Shown in pieces: positions 1 through 6,597 of a stretch of 8,845 bases of DNA (positions are counted from its first letter, which is position 1; each line of letters starts with the position of its first letter). A model generated the notes under the pieces. The model ran no database searches and was not told the DNA's origin. It was given only the letters and a program-made list of their open reading frames with translations. Position numbers and translations under genes: made by a program. The stretch comes from Bacteroidales bacterium UBA714 (GTDB lineage Bacteria; Bacteroidota; Bacteroidia; Bacteroidales; UBA932), in contig DBLW01000103.1 of the NCBI GenBank assembly GCA_002298075.1, forward strand, positions 1-8,845, given 5' to 3'.

Positions 1-583
1 CCCCGTTCATGCAATAATGGAATACAGGAATCAGCTTTCCTGCCGGAATGTAGGCCGCACGTGTCTCTTCTTTGCTGAATTTTACGATGTCACCGGCTGT
101 GCCCCATTCGATGTTGACAAAATAGTCATTCTCGTCAAGTTCAAGCAGATTCACATACTTTACAGCTACTTTCACTTTCGCCAGTGTGGCTACGGCGCTG
201 ATTGTTTCATGCGTCTGCGGGTGTACCGTGAACTGCTGCTCGGCTTTGTAGAACAATGCGTTTTCGAATCCGGCGTTTGTCGCGTTGCCGTATTTTGCCG
301 TCAATGTGTAGTCTCCGGAGTTCATCAGAATCTCCGTGTCTGCGGCGTCCGCAAATTTTTCACGGTAGAAGCATACTCCGGAAGAGTTGGTTATCTCGAG
401 AGTGAAGTCTCCGAGATGCGAATTGATGTCTTCGTCTGCTTTTGTGACATTATTGTCAGCCGAGGATGTAAGGGAAATGGAAACAATCCCCTGACCATTT
501 TCAGGAGATGTCTCTTTCAGTGCCCCGTTACAGCTTGACAATAAGACCGTTAAGCAGGCTGCCGCAAATCTTATTCGTCTCAT
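1..583 (-). CDS. DUF4493-like lipoprotein, 5' part (cut by window edge)
   Basis: The first 194 residues are visible and the gene continues past position 1. It starts at ATG 583-581 with MRRIRFAAACLTVLLSSCNG: a short basic stretch, a hydrophobic core and a lipobox (LSSC, lipidated Cys18), so the product should be a lipoprotein of the cell envelope. After a Thr/Ser/Asn-rich linker, residues about 58-175 read as a beta-rich module: a 'DFTLEITNSSG' strand, 'NSGDYTLTAKYG', 'FYKAEQQFTV', then 'LAKVKVAVKY'. That order matches DUF4493 of Bacteroidetes lipoproteins as I remember the family; no search was run. Function is unknown; such proteins are usually thought of as surface or adhesin-like. No lipoprotein export signal rich in acidic residues is obvious right after Cys18. 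The downstream part and gene neighbours are outside the window. A long open frame on the opposite strand (17-538) is a shadow. Confidence 0.72.
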   Translation of the reverse strand, partial: MRRIRFAAACLTVLLSSCNGALKETSPENGQGIVSISLTSSADNNVTKADEDINSHLGDFTLEITNSSGVCFYREKFADAADTEILMNSGDYTLTAKYGNATNAGFENALFYKAEQQFTVHPQTHETISAVATLAKVKVAVKYVNLLELDENDYFVNIEWGTAGDIVKFSKEETRAAYIPAGKLIPVFHYCMNG

Positions 584-729
584 TTTTGGTTAAGAATTAA
601 AAAATATATTCTGCAAAAGAACGGATTTTTTTTCTTTTTTCAAAGGATTAGGCCCAAAACCATACAGAGACGTGGACTTTGCACCCTTCCGGAAATGCCT
701 GTCACTTACCTGTTTTGCAATAACGGATG
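584..729. other. Intergenic gap between exporter 3' end and lipoprotein gene
   Basis: This 146-base gap holds the candidate lipoprotein promoter and an oligo-T stretch (626-640, T8-C-T6 on the plus strand). An 8-base palindrome, TTCCGGAA, sits at 687-694. On the minus strand I could not find a G+C-rich hairpin followed by a T run that would terminate the exporter transcript, so that mRNA may read on or end by another mechanism. No RNA gene or short coding frame stands out. Confidence 0.5.
614..644 (-). promoter_or_regulatory. Candidate promoter of the lipoprotein gene
   Basis: Read on the minus strand, TTTG (644-641) lies 19 bases upstream of TTCTTTTG (621-614), which matches the Bacteroidota -7 box TAnnTTTG except for the A at its second position. 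The start codon is about 30 bases further on, behind an A/T-rich leader. The spacing is right, but the lost A weakens the call. Confidence 0.38.
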
Positions 730-1959
730 CTACAAGAAAGCCATTGCCGCGTATCCGGCTGCAAGGGCAGTGGCGCAGTTGACCAGCTTTGCCCAGAAAA
801 AGCTTTTCTTGCTTTCCGCCAAAAGTGGAATGGATGCATGCCCGTCCTGCGAGATGCTGTTTGCAAGCAAGACCGGCAGGGGAACTATCCCCGCCGCATA
901 AAGGGTTACGAAAATCATGTGCGGTCCGGATTCCGGAATTATTCCGACTGCCGTGGCAAGCAGAATCATAAGCGCGGTGTTTCCGCTTATCCAGCTGCTG
1001 ATGTCAAGATACTGAAGCCCTATTCCTATTATAAGCAGCACTCCGAAAGTCCATGAGAATATGGTCGGGATATGCTTTTTCACAATATGGTTCCATATAT
1101 GCTCCTCTACGAAATGGTCAGAGGCAAGGGCAAGCACGAAAAGCACGATGACGCTCAGGCCGGCAAACAGCATGTTCATCCAGTCTTCACTCAGCAGGTC
1201 TATCTTCAGGCCAGCTTCATGGCTGCCTGCACTTTCGTGATTATGAGAATGTACATGCAGACCGCTACAGCATGCGTCTTCGCAGTGCGTACCCGCATTT
1301 TCTGCATGCAGGCATGTCTGATGGCCCTCACCAGCATGCGAATTATGATCATGCGACAGTTTTCCTGTAGCGAGGGCTGCGATGAATACAGCCAATCCGA
1401 TGAACATGATGATGCGTTTCCATCCGAAATGCCGCCTGCGGGTGTGTTTTGAAGTGCATTCAGAATCGTTCTTCTGCTCGTGTGCTTCCGTGTCATGGAC
1501 CATATATCCGTCTTTGCAGCCTGTGGTGACTCCGCATCCGCTGTGGTCGGTCATTGGACATTTTTTGCCGTGAATCCTGTCATTTACAGTGTCTGTGATT
1601 ATCCCGACTAATACAGCAATGACAAACAGTGCCGCAAATATCGCCAGCGCCTTATCCGGTATCATGGCGAGCATCATGAATGCTTCGTCACCGGAAGAGG
1701 CTATCATCATGGCTACGAGGGCGCCGAAGCTGAACATCCTGTGGGTATATAGCGATACGGTCGCAAAGCCGCCCATGCAGCCGGGCACCGAGCCAAGAAG
1801 CGCCGCGATGACGACCTGACCGACTTTAGTCTTGCGCAGTCCGCTGAAAAACATACCCTTGGACTCGATGTTCAGGGATTCTATCATCATCATCATTACG
1901 GCGACCAAGCCTGTTATGAGAATGGAATTACGGAGAATGTCAATAAAAAGATGCATCAT
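730..1959 (-). CDS. Putative heavy-metal/manganese exporter (ArsP_2 type) with His/Cys-rich loop
   Basis: 409-residue inner-membrane protein. Hydrophobic segments lie near residues 8-26, 45-70, 76-99, 104-124, 182-198, 261-280, 297-316, 327-345, 348-367 and 387-408, about ten in all. Two soluble loops are full of metal-binding residues: 130-178 has Cys134, 142, 148, 168 and several His, and 200-250 holds 11 His and 4 Cys. The motifs 'GSVPGCMGGF' (56-65) and 'VGIIPESGPHMIF' (338-350) open two similar halves. This fits the ten-helix exporter family known as ArsP_2/DUF2899, annotated as arsenic efflux or putative manganese transporter; that assignment is from memory and the substrate is not proven. 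ATG 1959-1957 is used, but the next codon is also ATG and equally possible. It lies 34 bases after the DUF1573 gene with no promoter or terminator visible between, so probably one operon. Confidence 0.85.
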   Translation of the reverse strand: MMHLFIDILRNSILITGLVAVMMMMIESLNIESKGMFFSGLRKTKVGQVVIAALLGSVPGCMGGFATVSLYTHRMFSFGALVAMMIASSGDEAFMMLAMIPDKALAIFAALFVIAVLVGIITDTVNDRIHGKKCPMTDHSGCGVTTGCKDGYMVHDTEAHEQKNDSECTSKHTRRRHFGWKRIIMFIGLAVFIAALATGKLSHDHNSHAGEGHQTCLHAENAGTHCEDACCSGLHVHSHNHESAGSHEAGLKIDLLSEDWMNMLFAGLSVIVLFVLALASDHFVEEHIWNHIVKKHIPTIFSWTFGVLLIIGIGLQYLDISSWISGNTALMILLATAVGIIPESGPHMIFVTLYAAGIVPLPVLLANSISQDGHASIPLLAESKKSFFWAKLVNCATALAAGYAAMAFL

Positions 1960-1993
1960 AAGTCTCTATTTGTTTTTTGACTCAAGCAGCCGG

Positions 1994-3100
1994 TTACTGG
2001 ATGAATCCGGCGATGAACAGGTTGACTATCGGGCGGAGAGGGGAGTTCGTGGTGAGGGTGACTATGGTCAGGCTCTCTCCCTTTGGCATTTTCGAGGTGT
2101 CCAGATGCACCCTGAAACTGACTCTCTGTCCCGGTGGCGCAACAGGAATGGTGCTGTGCGACCAGCAGCATGCGTCGGAATCGACCTTATATACGCAGAA
2201 AGGTTCTTTTCCGTCGTTTGTGAATGTGAATTCCGCATCAATTGTTTCACCCTGCCTGACATTGCCGAATGACCATGTGCTTTCCTTGAATGTCGGGCGC
2301 GCTCCCGCCGCTTTCCTGGCATCGCTGAAGGAACTGAAATTCTCTTTTGTGAAAGCCCAGATTCCTATCCTGGAGTCTCCTTTGGAACTTGTGCAGGATT
2401 GCCCGTTGATTGTAGGGGTGGCCCAGTACCAGTTCTTGCCCCATTTTTCTCTCGATGCCTTTACTGTAAAGGACATTTCAGCGGTTCCGCGTGCCGGTAT
2501 AGGGTTGGGTGACACATTGATTTCCAGGCCTTCCGTGATGTCAGTGAATCTTATGTCAATTGGCTTCCGGGACAGGTTCGCGACAATTACGGCCTCGCTT
2601 TTCATGCCTCCCTGCTCGAGATTTCCGCATTTTAGCTCGCTTTCCCGGATCGCAAGAGGGCCGTAAGATACAGGGTAGAGTTCTTCAAGTGACTTTTCTT
2701 TCTGATGTGATACGCCCCTTAGCTTGAGAATGAGCGGCTTTTTCACGTCAGAAAGATATACAGTCAGGTTCTTGTCGAAAGGATAGGGGCCTTCGTCATT
2801 GGAATATGTGGCGGACACTGTGCCGCTCATTCCGGGCCTTATAGGCTCTTTTGTCCATTTCACCCCGGTGCATCCGCATGTGGATACGACATTGTATATC
2901 ACAGCTGGCTTGTCTCCGCGGTTTGTCAGTGTGAATGTGCATGATACGGGACCGCTTCCAAGCATTATGTCTCCGAAATTGTGGACTGTCTTGTCAATCT
3001 CAAGCCCGTTGCCGAGTTTTTCCTGTGAATATGCGGGTGCAAGGCCTGCAATAAGCGCCACAAGAATTGCAATATAAGTATTTGTTTTCATCTTTTTCAT
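1994..3100 (-). CDS. Secreted DUF1573 (Ig/ASH-like) protein, multidomain
   Basis: 368 residues. The N-terminus has Lys residues, a hydrophobic core (9-20) and an 'APAYS-Q' type cleavage site near residue 25, so export to the periplasm by Sec is expected; there is no lipobox. Residues about 37-130 are a clear DUF1573 module: 'HNFGDIMLGSG', 'TLTNRGDKPAVI', the family signature 'STCGCT' (Cys75, Cys77) and 'IRPGMSG'. Residues about 275-367 form a second one ('WSFGNVRQGE', 'FTFTNDGKEPF', 'VAPPGQRVSF'), but CGC is replaced by adjacent Cys311-Cys312. Residues about 145-250 look like a third, divergent beta-sandwich without the cysteines. DUF1573 proteins are abundant in Bacteroidota; their molecular role is unknown to me. 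Start ATG 3100-3098 is chosen; an internal ATG three codons later would also leave a good signal peptide. It is the probable first gene of an operon with the exporter and is divergent from the ferredoxin. Confidence 0.88.
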   Translation of the reverse strand: MKKMKTNTYIAILVALIAGLAPAYSQEKLGNGLEIDKTVHNFGDIMLGSGPVSCTFTLTNRGDKPAVIYNVVSTCGCTGVKWTKEPIRPGMSGTVSATYSNDEGPYPFDKNLTVYLSDVKKPLILKLRGVSHQKEKSLEELYPVSYGPLAIRESELKCGNLEQGGMKSEAVIVANLSRKPIDIRFTDITEGLEINVSPNPIPARGTAEMSFTVKASREKWGKNWYWATPTINGQSCTSSKGDSRIGIWAFTKENFSSFSDARKAAGARPTFKESTWSFGNVRQGETIDAEFTFTNDGKEPFCVYKVDSDACCWSHSTIPVAPPGQRVSFRVHLDTSKMPKGESLTIVTLTTNSPLRPIVNLFIAGFIQ

Positions 3101-3110
3101 GTTTGGAGGA

Positions 3111-3118
3111 CAAAGATA
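3111..3118 (-). promoter_or_regulatory. Candidate -7 box of the DUF1573-exporter operon
   Basis: Minus strand reads TATCTTTG, a perfect TAnnTTTG. No good TTTG lies 19-21 bases upstream, so only half of the promoter is supported. If used, transcription would begin only a few bases before ATG 3100, giving an almost leaderless mRNA. Confidence 0.42.
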
Positions 3119-3129
3119 CTCAAAAGCAT

Positions 3130-3168
3130 CAATTGGTGATTTGATGATGTGCGGAAAAAGTCCAATTG
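3130..3168. repeat. Inverted repeat in the divergent DUF1573/ferredoxin region
   Basis: CAATTGG (3130-3136) and CCAATTG (3162-3168) form a perfect 7-base inverted repeat with 25 bases between the arms. Each arm also contains the palindrome CAATTG. It sits just upstream of the DUF1573 -7 box and upstream of the ferredoxin promoter, a position suited to a dimeric regulator, but arms this short can arise by chance in A/T-rich DNA. Confidence 0.3.
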
Positions 3169-3190
3169 CGTCAGAAAAATACGTTCCGGT

Positions 3191-3220
3191 TATGAATATT
3201 AAAATTAATGACTAAATTTG
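3191..3220 (+). promoter_or_regulatory. Promoter of the ferredoxin gene
   Basis: TAAATTTG at 3213-3220 is a perfect TAnnTTTG -7 box. TATG at 3191-3194 is a one-mismatch -33 element at 18 bases spacing. Predicted start near 3226 gives a leader of about 55 bases that ends in an A-rich stretch (TTTAAAGAATATCAAA) directly before ATG, as is common in strongly translated Bacteroidota genes. The leader contains the palindrome GTCCGGAC at 3238-3245. Confidence 0.6.
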
Positions 3221-3280
3221 CGGACTGTACCGGGGCTGTCCGGACAATTTGCAAACCAAACCAATTTAAAGAATATCAAA

Positions 3281-3451
3281 ATGGCTTACAAAATTACAGA
3301 CGATTGCGTTGCATGTGGAACATGCATGGGCGAGTGCCCTACAGGCGCTATTTCAGAGGGCGACATCTATAAGATTGACCCTAACGTATGCATTGACTGC
3401 GGTACTTGTGCAGATGCTTGCCCTATGGGCGCTATCGTGGCAGGCGAGTAA
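3281..3451 (+). CDS. 2[4Fe-4S] ferredoxin
   Basis: 56-residue soluble electron carrier. Two classic cluster motifs are present: Cys9-x2-Cys12-x2-Cys15-x3-Cys19-Pro and Cys37-x2-Cys40-x2-Cys43-x3-Cys47-Pro, arranged with the pseudo-twofold symmetry of clostridial-type ferredoxins. As in the family, the last Cys of each motif completes the cluster of the other half. The length is the normal full size. Start ATG 3281 gives MAYKITDDCVACG, the expected N-terminus; the frame stays open upstream to a TTG at 3218, but that lies inside the -7 box and is not a start. The gene is a single transcription unit with its own promoter and terminator. Its likely partner is PFOR, whose gene enters the window at 8845, and possibly other oxidoreductases or hydrogenases elsewhere. 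Confidence 0.97.
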   Translation: MAYKITDDCVACGTCMGECPTGAISEGDIYKIDPNVCIDCGTCADACPMGAIVAGE

Positions 3452-3473
3452 TCTATTCGCCATACGGTAAATT

Positions 3474-3500
3474 CCGGTCTTTTAAAAGGCCGGTTTTTTT
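3474..3500 (+). terminator. Intrinsic terminator of the ferredoxin gene
   Basis: CCGGTCTT (3474-3481) pairs with AAGGCCGG (3486-3493), one pair being a G-T wobble, around a 4-base loop. Seven T residues follow (3494-3500). It begins 22 bases after the ferredoxin stop codon. Confidence 0.88.
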
Positions 3501-3522
3501 GTGCCCGGTCATGGGATATATG

Positions 3523-3560
3523 AAAAAAAAGGGTTGGCCATCTTTGCAGGCCAACCCTTT
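3523..3560 (-). terminator. Intrinsic terminator of the M16 peptidase gene
   Basis: On the minus strand AAAGGGTTGGCC (3560-3549) pairs perfectly with GGCCAACCCTTT (3539-3528) around a 9-base loop, and the T run covers 3530-3523 (eight T). The hairpin begins 23 bases past the peptidase stop codon. It lies tail-to-tail with the ferredoxin terminator, so the two convergent units are well insulated. Confidence 0.92.
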
Positions 3561-3583
3561 GCGGATTCTATTGATGTACGGGC

Positions 3584-6382
3584 TTATTCCTTAGGAACAA
3601 GGGTAATCTGTATGAAATTGTCCTGTGCGATTACGGCCTGAAGGACAGTCTTGATGTCATCTGCTGTAACTGACTCCACTGCTGCCTCGTATGCTGCGTC
3701 ATAGTCAACTCCGTAGCGCAGGTTGTAGTTGATGGCCTGGCTCCAGTAACCGTTCTTGATTCTTGACTCAGGGATGTTCTTCTTGAGATTCTCCTTTGCC
3801 ATCGTGACTTCTTCCTCGGTAGGGCCGTTCTGTGCCAGCTCCTTGAAGTATTTTACCGCAAGTCCTCCGAGACGTTCCGCAGACTCCGGATTGGTGTCGA
3901 AGTAAACCTGCACCATAATCCTGTTCTCCGGCTCTTTCTGTGCGCCCATAGATGAACTTACGCCATATGTGCCGCCTTCCTTCTCGCGGATTGTCTTTGT
4001 ATAGAGCATGTCAAGGATATAGTTTGCAGCCTCAAGTGTCACTTCTGTCTTGACATCAACCGGCATGTAAGCGGTATATACCTGCAGAACGCTGGACTTA
4101 GGAGTCTGCATCGCTACTTTCACCTCATTGCTTACCTCTCCCTTGACAATCGGAGTGATGTTCTCAAGGTTCGCTTCCGATGCATTGCGTCCCTTAGGCA
4201 ATGAGCCTGCATATTTCTCTACAAGCGGCTTGATGGATGCCAGGTCAACATTTCCTATGATTGTGAGAACTGCACCTGCGGCATCTTTAAAGAGAATGTC
4301 ACGGTAAACCCTTTCGATAGTGGCGAGATTTGCCTTTTCAAGCGTTTCGTCATTCAGCTCAACAGCTCTCTCGTTGCCTCCGTAGATGGTCTTCTGCATT
4401 TCGCACTGGAACTGGAACTGAGGATTGTTTACAAGGTTAGGGAGAACAGCCTCAATCTGCTTGATTCCGGTCATGTACTCGTCATTGTCAAAACGTGGCT
4501 CTGCAAAATAGAGGTACATGAGCTGGAGAGCGGTCTCTATGTCCTTAGGAGTTGATCTTCCGCTGATTCCGTGACGGAGCTCGCTTATGTAAGGGTCCAC
4601 TGAAACCATTTTGCCTGCAAGCATTTTGGAAAGGGTCGTGGCAGGGAATTTCGATACTCCTGTATTGCTTTGATACAGTGCCCAGATATTATCTTCGAAA
4701 GAAGGCATGTCTTCAGTCGGGATGAGAGTAGTTCCGCCGTTCATTGTGAGCTGGAAGATTACCTCGTCCTGCTTGTACTGGGTAGGGAGAACAATGACTT
4801 TGACACCGTTTTTGAGTGTCCACACTGTAGAGCCGTAGATTCCCTCGCCGGTTGTCTTTACTTTCGAGCCTTTGAGCGTCTTGCCGATGAGAGGCTCGTT
4901 GATGTCCTCCTCAGCATTAGCTTCGATTTCTGTGTTCTTCACAGCAGAGAGCGCATTTGCGATTTCCTCTTCCGTAGGGTTTGCAAGCCCCTCTTTCTCA
5001 GGACCGTTGTAAAGGACAATCATGTTCTCGTCAGTGATTACAGAGGCAGCGACCTGGCTGAGCACCTGGGCGTTGAACTGGCTGCATATCATCTGGGCAA
5101 GCTGAAGTTCCTGGGCAGGGTCCATGTTAAGCTCATTGAAATGGAATGAATTGAGGATTGGCCTTATGAAATCCGCATTCTTGCGTGTCGGAGCCGCTTC
5201 TGCAGCCTTCTCGAATGAGCTGATTATCTTGTCTTTGGCCCTCTGTGCCTCACCTTCGGTGAAGCCGAACCTCTTCATTTTCTCAAGTTCGGTCATGAAT
5301 GCCGTGAATGCGCTGATGGCTTCTCCGTCCTTGAATACGACATTTCCCATGGCTGCATCGGAGGCTGCGCAAAGTCTTCCGATGCCGAAGCTCGCTCCGA
5401 GGAACGGTGCGTCAGGCCTGGCGGTGATGTCGTTGAATCTCTCGGACATTATCAGACCGATATATGACTTGATTATGTCCATCATGAAAGCAATGTCGGT
5501 ATTGCCCATTTCCTTCGGCATAGGCTCGCTCTTCCAGAGGACCTCTATGCTTGAAGAAGTTGCCTCTGGGTCGGTAATGATTGCAATCACAGGCTCTGCA
5601 TTCTGAGGAAGGGCGTGCACGACTTTGGCCTTAGGGTTCTCTGCGGCAGGGATGTCGCTGAAAATGTCCTTTATCTTTGCCTCTACCTTGTCAACATCGA
5701 CGTCTCCCACTACAACTACCGCCTGCATGTCAGGACGATACCATGTGTGATAGAAAGATGTGAGGCTTTCAGGAGAGAATGTCTTGAGCTGCTCCTCTCC
5801 TCCGATGAGCGTTCTCTTTGCATAAGGTGTGTCACCATAATAATAAGGAAGAGCCTTTTCGAACATCCTCCAGCCTGCGTTCCTTCTTGTTCTTCTTTCT
5901 TCAAGGATGACTCCTCTCTCAGCGTCGATTTCCGCAGGGTCGCATGTCACGAAGTGTGACCAGTCATGAAGAACGAGCAGGCATGAGTCGATGATGCTCT
6001 CTCTTGCGATAGGAATGTTGTTGAGCATGTATTGTGTCTGCTCGAATCCGGTAGATGCGTTGATGTTCCTTCCGAATTCGGCTCCGATGCTCTGGAGCCA
6101 GTTGAGCATTGCCTTGTCAGGGAAGTTCTTTGTGCCGTTGAAGCACATGTGCTCGAGGAAGTGGGCGAGTCCGTCCTGGTGGTCTTCCTCCTGGAATGCT
6201 CCCACGTCAGAGGCAAGATAGAATTCTGCCCTCTGTGCGGGCTTGTCGTTGTGGCGGATGTAGTAGGTCATTCCGTTCTCGAGCTTTCCTGTCTTTACTG
6301 CAGGATCGTTCGGAAGCGGTGTCTGACCGTAAACAGACGCCGCGGCAAATACAGCCGCGATCAGAATGAATAAACGTTTCAT
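3584..6382 (-). CDS. Periplasmic M16 zinc metallopeptidase (pitrilysin/PqqL-like)
   Basis: 932 residues, close to the size of E. coli PqqL. The signal peptide MKRLFILIAAVFAAASVYGQ has no lipobox and should direct the protein to the periplasm. The N-terminal domain has the inverted zinc motif HxxEH (His74, Glu77, His78, in 'LAHFLEHMCFNGT') and the downstream 'ERGVILEE' (155-162), where by comparison with other M16 enzymes Glu162 is the third zinc ligand and Glu155 an accessory acid. Further M16 hallmarks are 'FYHTWYRPDMQAVVVVGDVD' and, in the C-terminal half, Arg799 with Tyr806 ('REKEGGTYGV'), the pair that helps bind substrate. All catalytic residues are intact. Family members degrade peptides inside a closed two-half chamber; the substrate here is unknown. 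It is a single-gene unit with a promoter at 6454-6483 and a terminator at 3523-3560, divergent from a LysR-type gene. Confidence 0.95.
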   Translation of the reverse strand: MKRLFILIAAVFAAASVYGQTPLPNDPAVKTGKLENGMTYYIRHNDKPAQRAEFYLASDVGAFQEEDHQDGLAHFLEHMCFNGTKNFPDKAMLNWLQSIGAEFGRNINASTGFEQTQYMLNNIPIARESIIDSCLLVLHDWSHFVTCDPAEIDAERGVILEERRTRRNAGWRMFEKALPYYYGDTPYAKRTLIGGEEQLKTFSPESLTSFYHTWYRPDMQAVVVVGDVDVDKVEAKIKDIFSDIPAAENPKAKVVHALPQNAEPVIAIITDPEATSSSIEVLWKSEPMPKEMGNTDIAFMMDIIKSYIGLIMSERFNDITARPDAPFLGASFGIGRLCAASDAAMGNVVFKDGEAISAFTAFMTELEKMKRFGFTEGEAQRAKDKIISSFEKAAEAAPTRKNADFIRPILNSFHFNELNMDPAQELQLAQMICSQFNAQVLSQVAASVITDENMIVLYNGPEKEGLANPTEEEIANALSAVKNTEIEANAEEDINEPLIGKTLKGSKVKTTGEGIYGSTVWTLKNGVKVIVLPTQYKQDEVIFQLTMNGGTTLIPTEDMPSFEDNIWALYQSNTGVSKFPATTLSKMLAGKMVSVDPYISELRHGISGRSTPKDIETALQLMYLYFAEPRFDNDEYMTGIKQIEAVLPNLVNNPQFQFQCEMQKTIYGGNERAVELNDETLEKANLATIERVYRDILFKDAAGAVLTIIGNVDLASIKPLVEKYAGSLPKGRNASEANLENITPIVKGEVSNEVKVAMQTPKSSVLQVYTAYMPVDVKTEVTLEAANYILDMLYTKTIREKEGGTYGVSSSMGAQKEPENRIMVQVYFDTNPESAERLGGLAVKYFKELAQNGPTEEEVTMAKENLKKNIPESRIKNGYWSQAINYNLRYGVDYDAAYEAAVESVTADDIKTVLQAVIAQDNFIQITLVPKE

Positions 6383-6453
6383 AATAAAAATGGTTTATGT
6401 TCGTTTTAAATGTTTTCAGTTCATATTGGACGCTGAACCATGGACATAGACTA

Positions 6454-6483
6454 CAAAGTTACTTGAAAAAATCATAAATCAAA
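6454..6483 (-). promoter_or_regulatory. Promoter of the M16 peptidase gene
   Basis: On the minus strand TAACTTTG (6461-6454) is a perfect TAnnTTTG -7 box, and TTTG (6483-6480) is a perfect -33 element with 18 bases between. The predicted start is near 6447, giving a leader of about 65 bases before ATG 6382. Confidence 0.65.
6463..6482. repeat. Short inverted repeat over the M16 promoter (possible LysR-type site)
   Basis: TTGA (6463-6466) and TCAA (6479-6482) form a dyad with 12 bases of A/T-rich DNA between. LysR-type regulators often bind an interrupted dyad with the T-N11-A pattern. This one overlaps the -33 element of the peptidase promoter and lies upstream of the divergent lysR-type gene. 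Four-base arms are weak evidence. Confidence 0.25.
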
Positions 6484-6545
6484 GGTTTGGACTTGTTAAT
6501 ATTCAGGTGGGAAGGCTTTTGTACTGATGAATTTCCGCTCCTGAG

Positions 6546-6576
6546 TATGAGATTTCGCGGATTATGCGTAAGTTTG
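6546..6576 (+). promoter_or_regulatory. Promoter of the LysR-type gene
   Basis: TAAGTTTG (6569-6576) is a perfect TAnnTTTG -7 box. TATG (6546-6549) is a one-mismatch -33 element at 19 bases spacing. A start near 6582 leaves only about 15 bases before ATG 6598, which supports that codon over the in-frame ATG at 6547. Confidence 0.58.
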
Positions 6577-6597
6577 CACGATTACAAACGAAGTGCA

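Noticed and set aside
17..538. 173-codon plus-strand frame opposite the lipoprotein gene
   Set aside because: The minus strand encodes a signal peptide, lipobox and DUF4493-like pattern; the plus frame gives a Cys/Phe/Val-rich product with no recognisable features.
626..640. Oligo-T run (T8-C-T6) as a plus-strand terminator tail
   Set aside because: No G+C-rich hairpin precedes it on the plus strand and no plus-strand gene ends nearby.
1261..1350. Repeated GCATGC/TGCATG-like motifs that suggested a repeat array or riboswitch
   Set aside because: They are codons for the His/Cys-rich loop (CAT, TGC, GCA runs) in an intact coding frame and have no regular repeat unit.
1206..1496. 96-codon minus-strand frame inside the exporter gene
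   Set aside because: It is another frame of the His/Cys-rich loop region, whose repetitive codons keep stops rare; no start signal or family resemblance.
1977..2666. Long open frame (229 codons) on the plus strand opposite the DUF1573 gene
   Set aside because: It is fully antisense to a gene with clear family motifs and a signal peptide, its product shows no domain pattern, and no promoter precedes it.
3218..3280. Longer ferredoxin with 21 extra N-terminal residues from a TTG codon
   Set aside because: The TTG lies inside the -7 box and the extension is not seen in 56-residue ferredoxins of this type.
4670..5606. Two consecutive plus-strand open frames (159 and 160 codons) opposite the M16 peptidase
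   Set aside because: They mirror the codon bias of the real gene on the other strand; products are low-plausibility Leu/Ser/Ala-rich strings without motifs.
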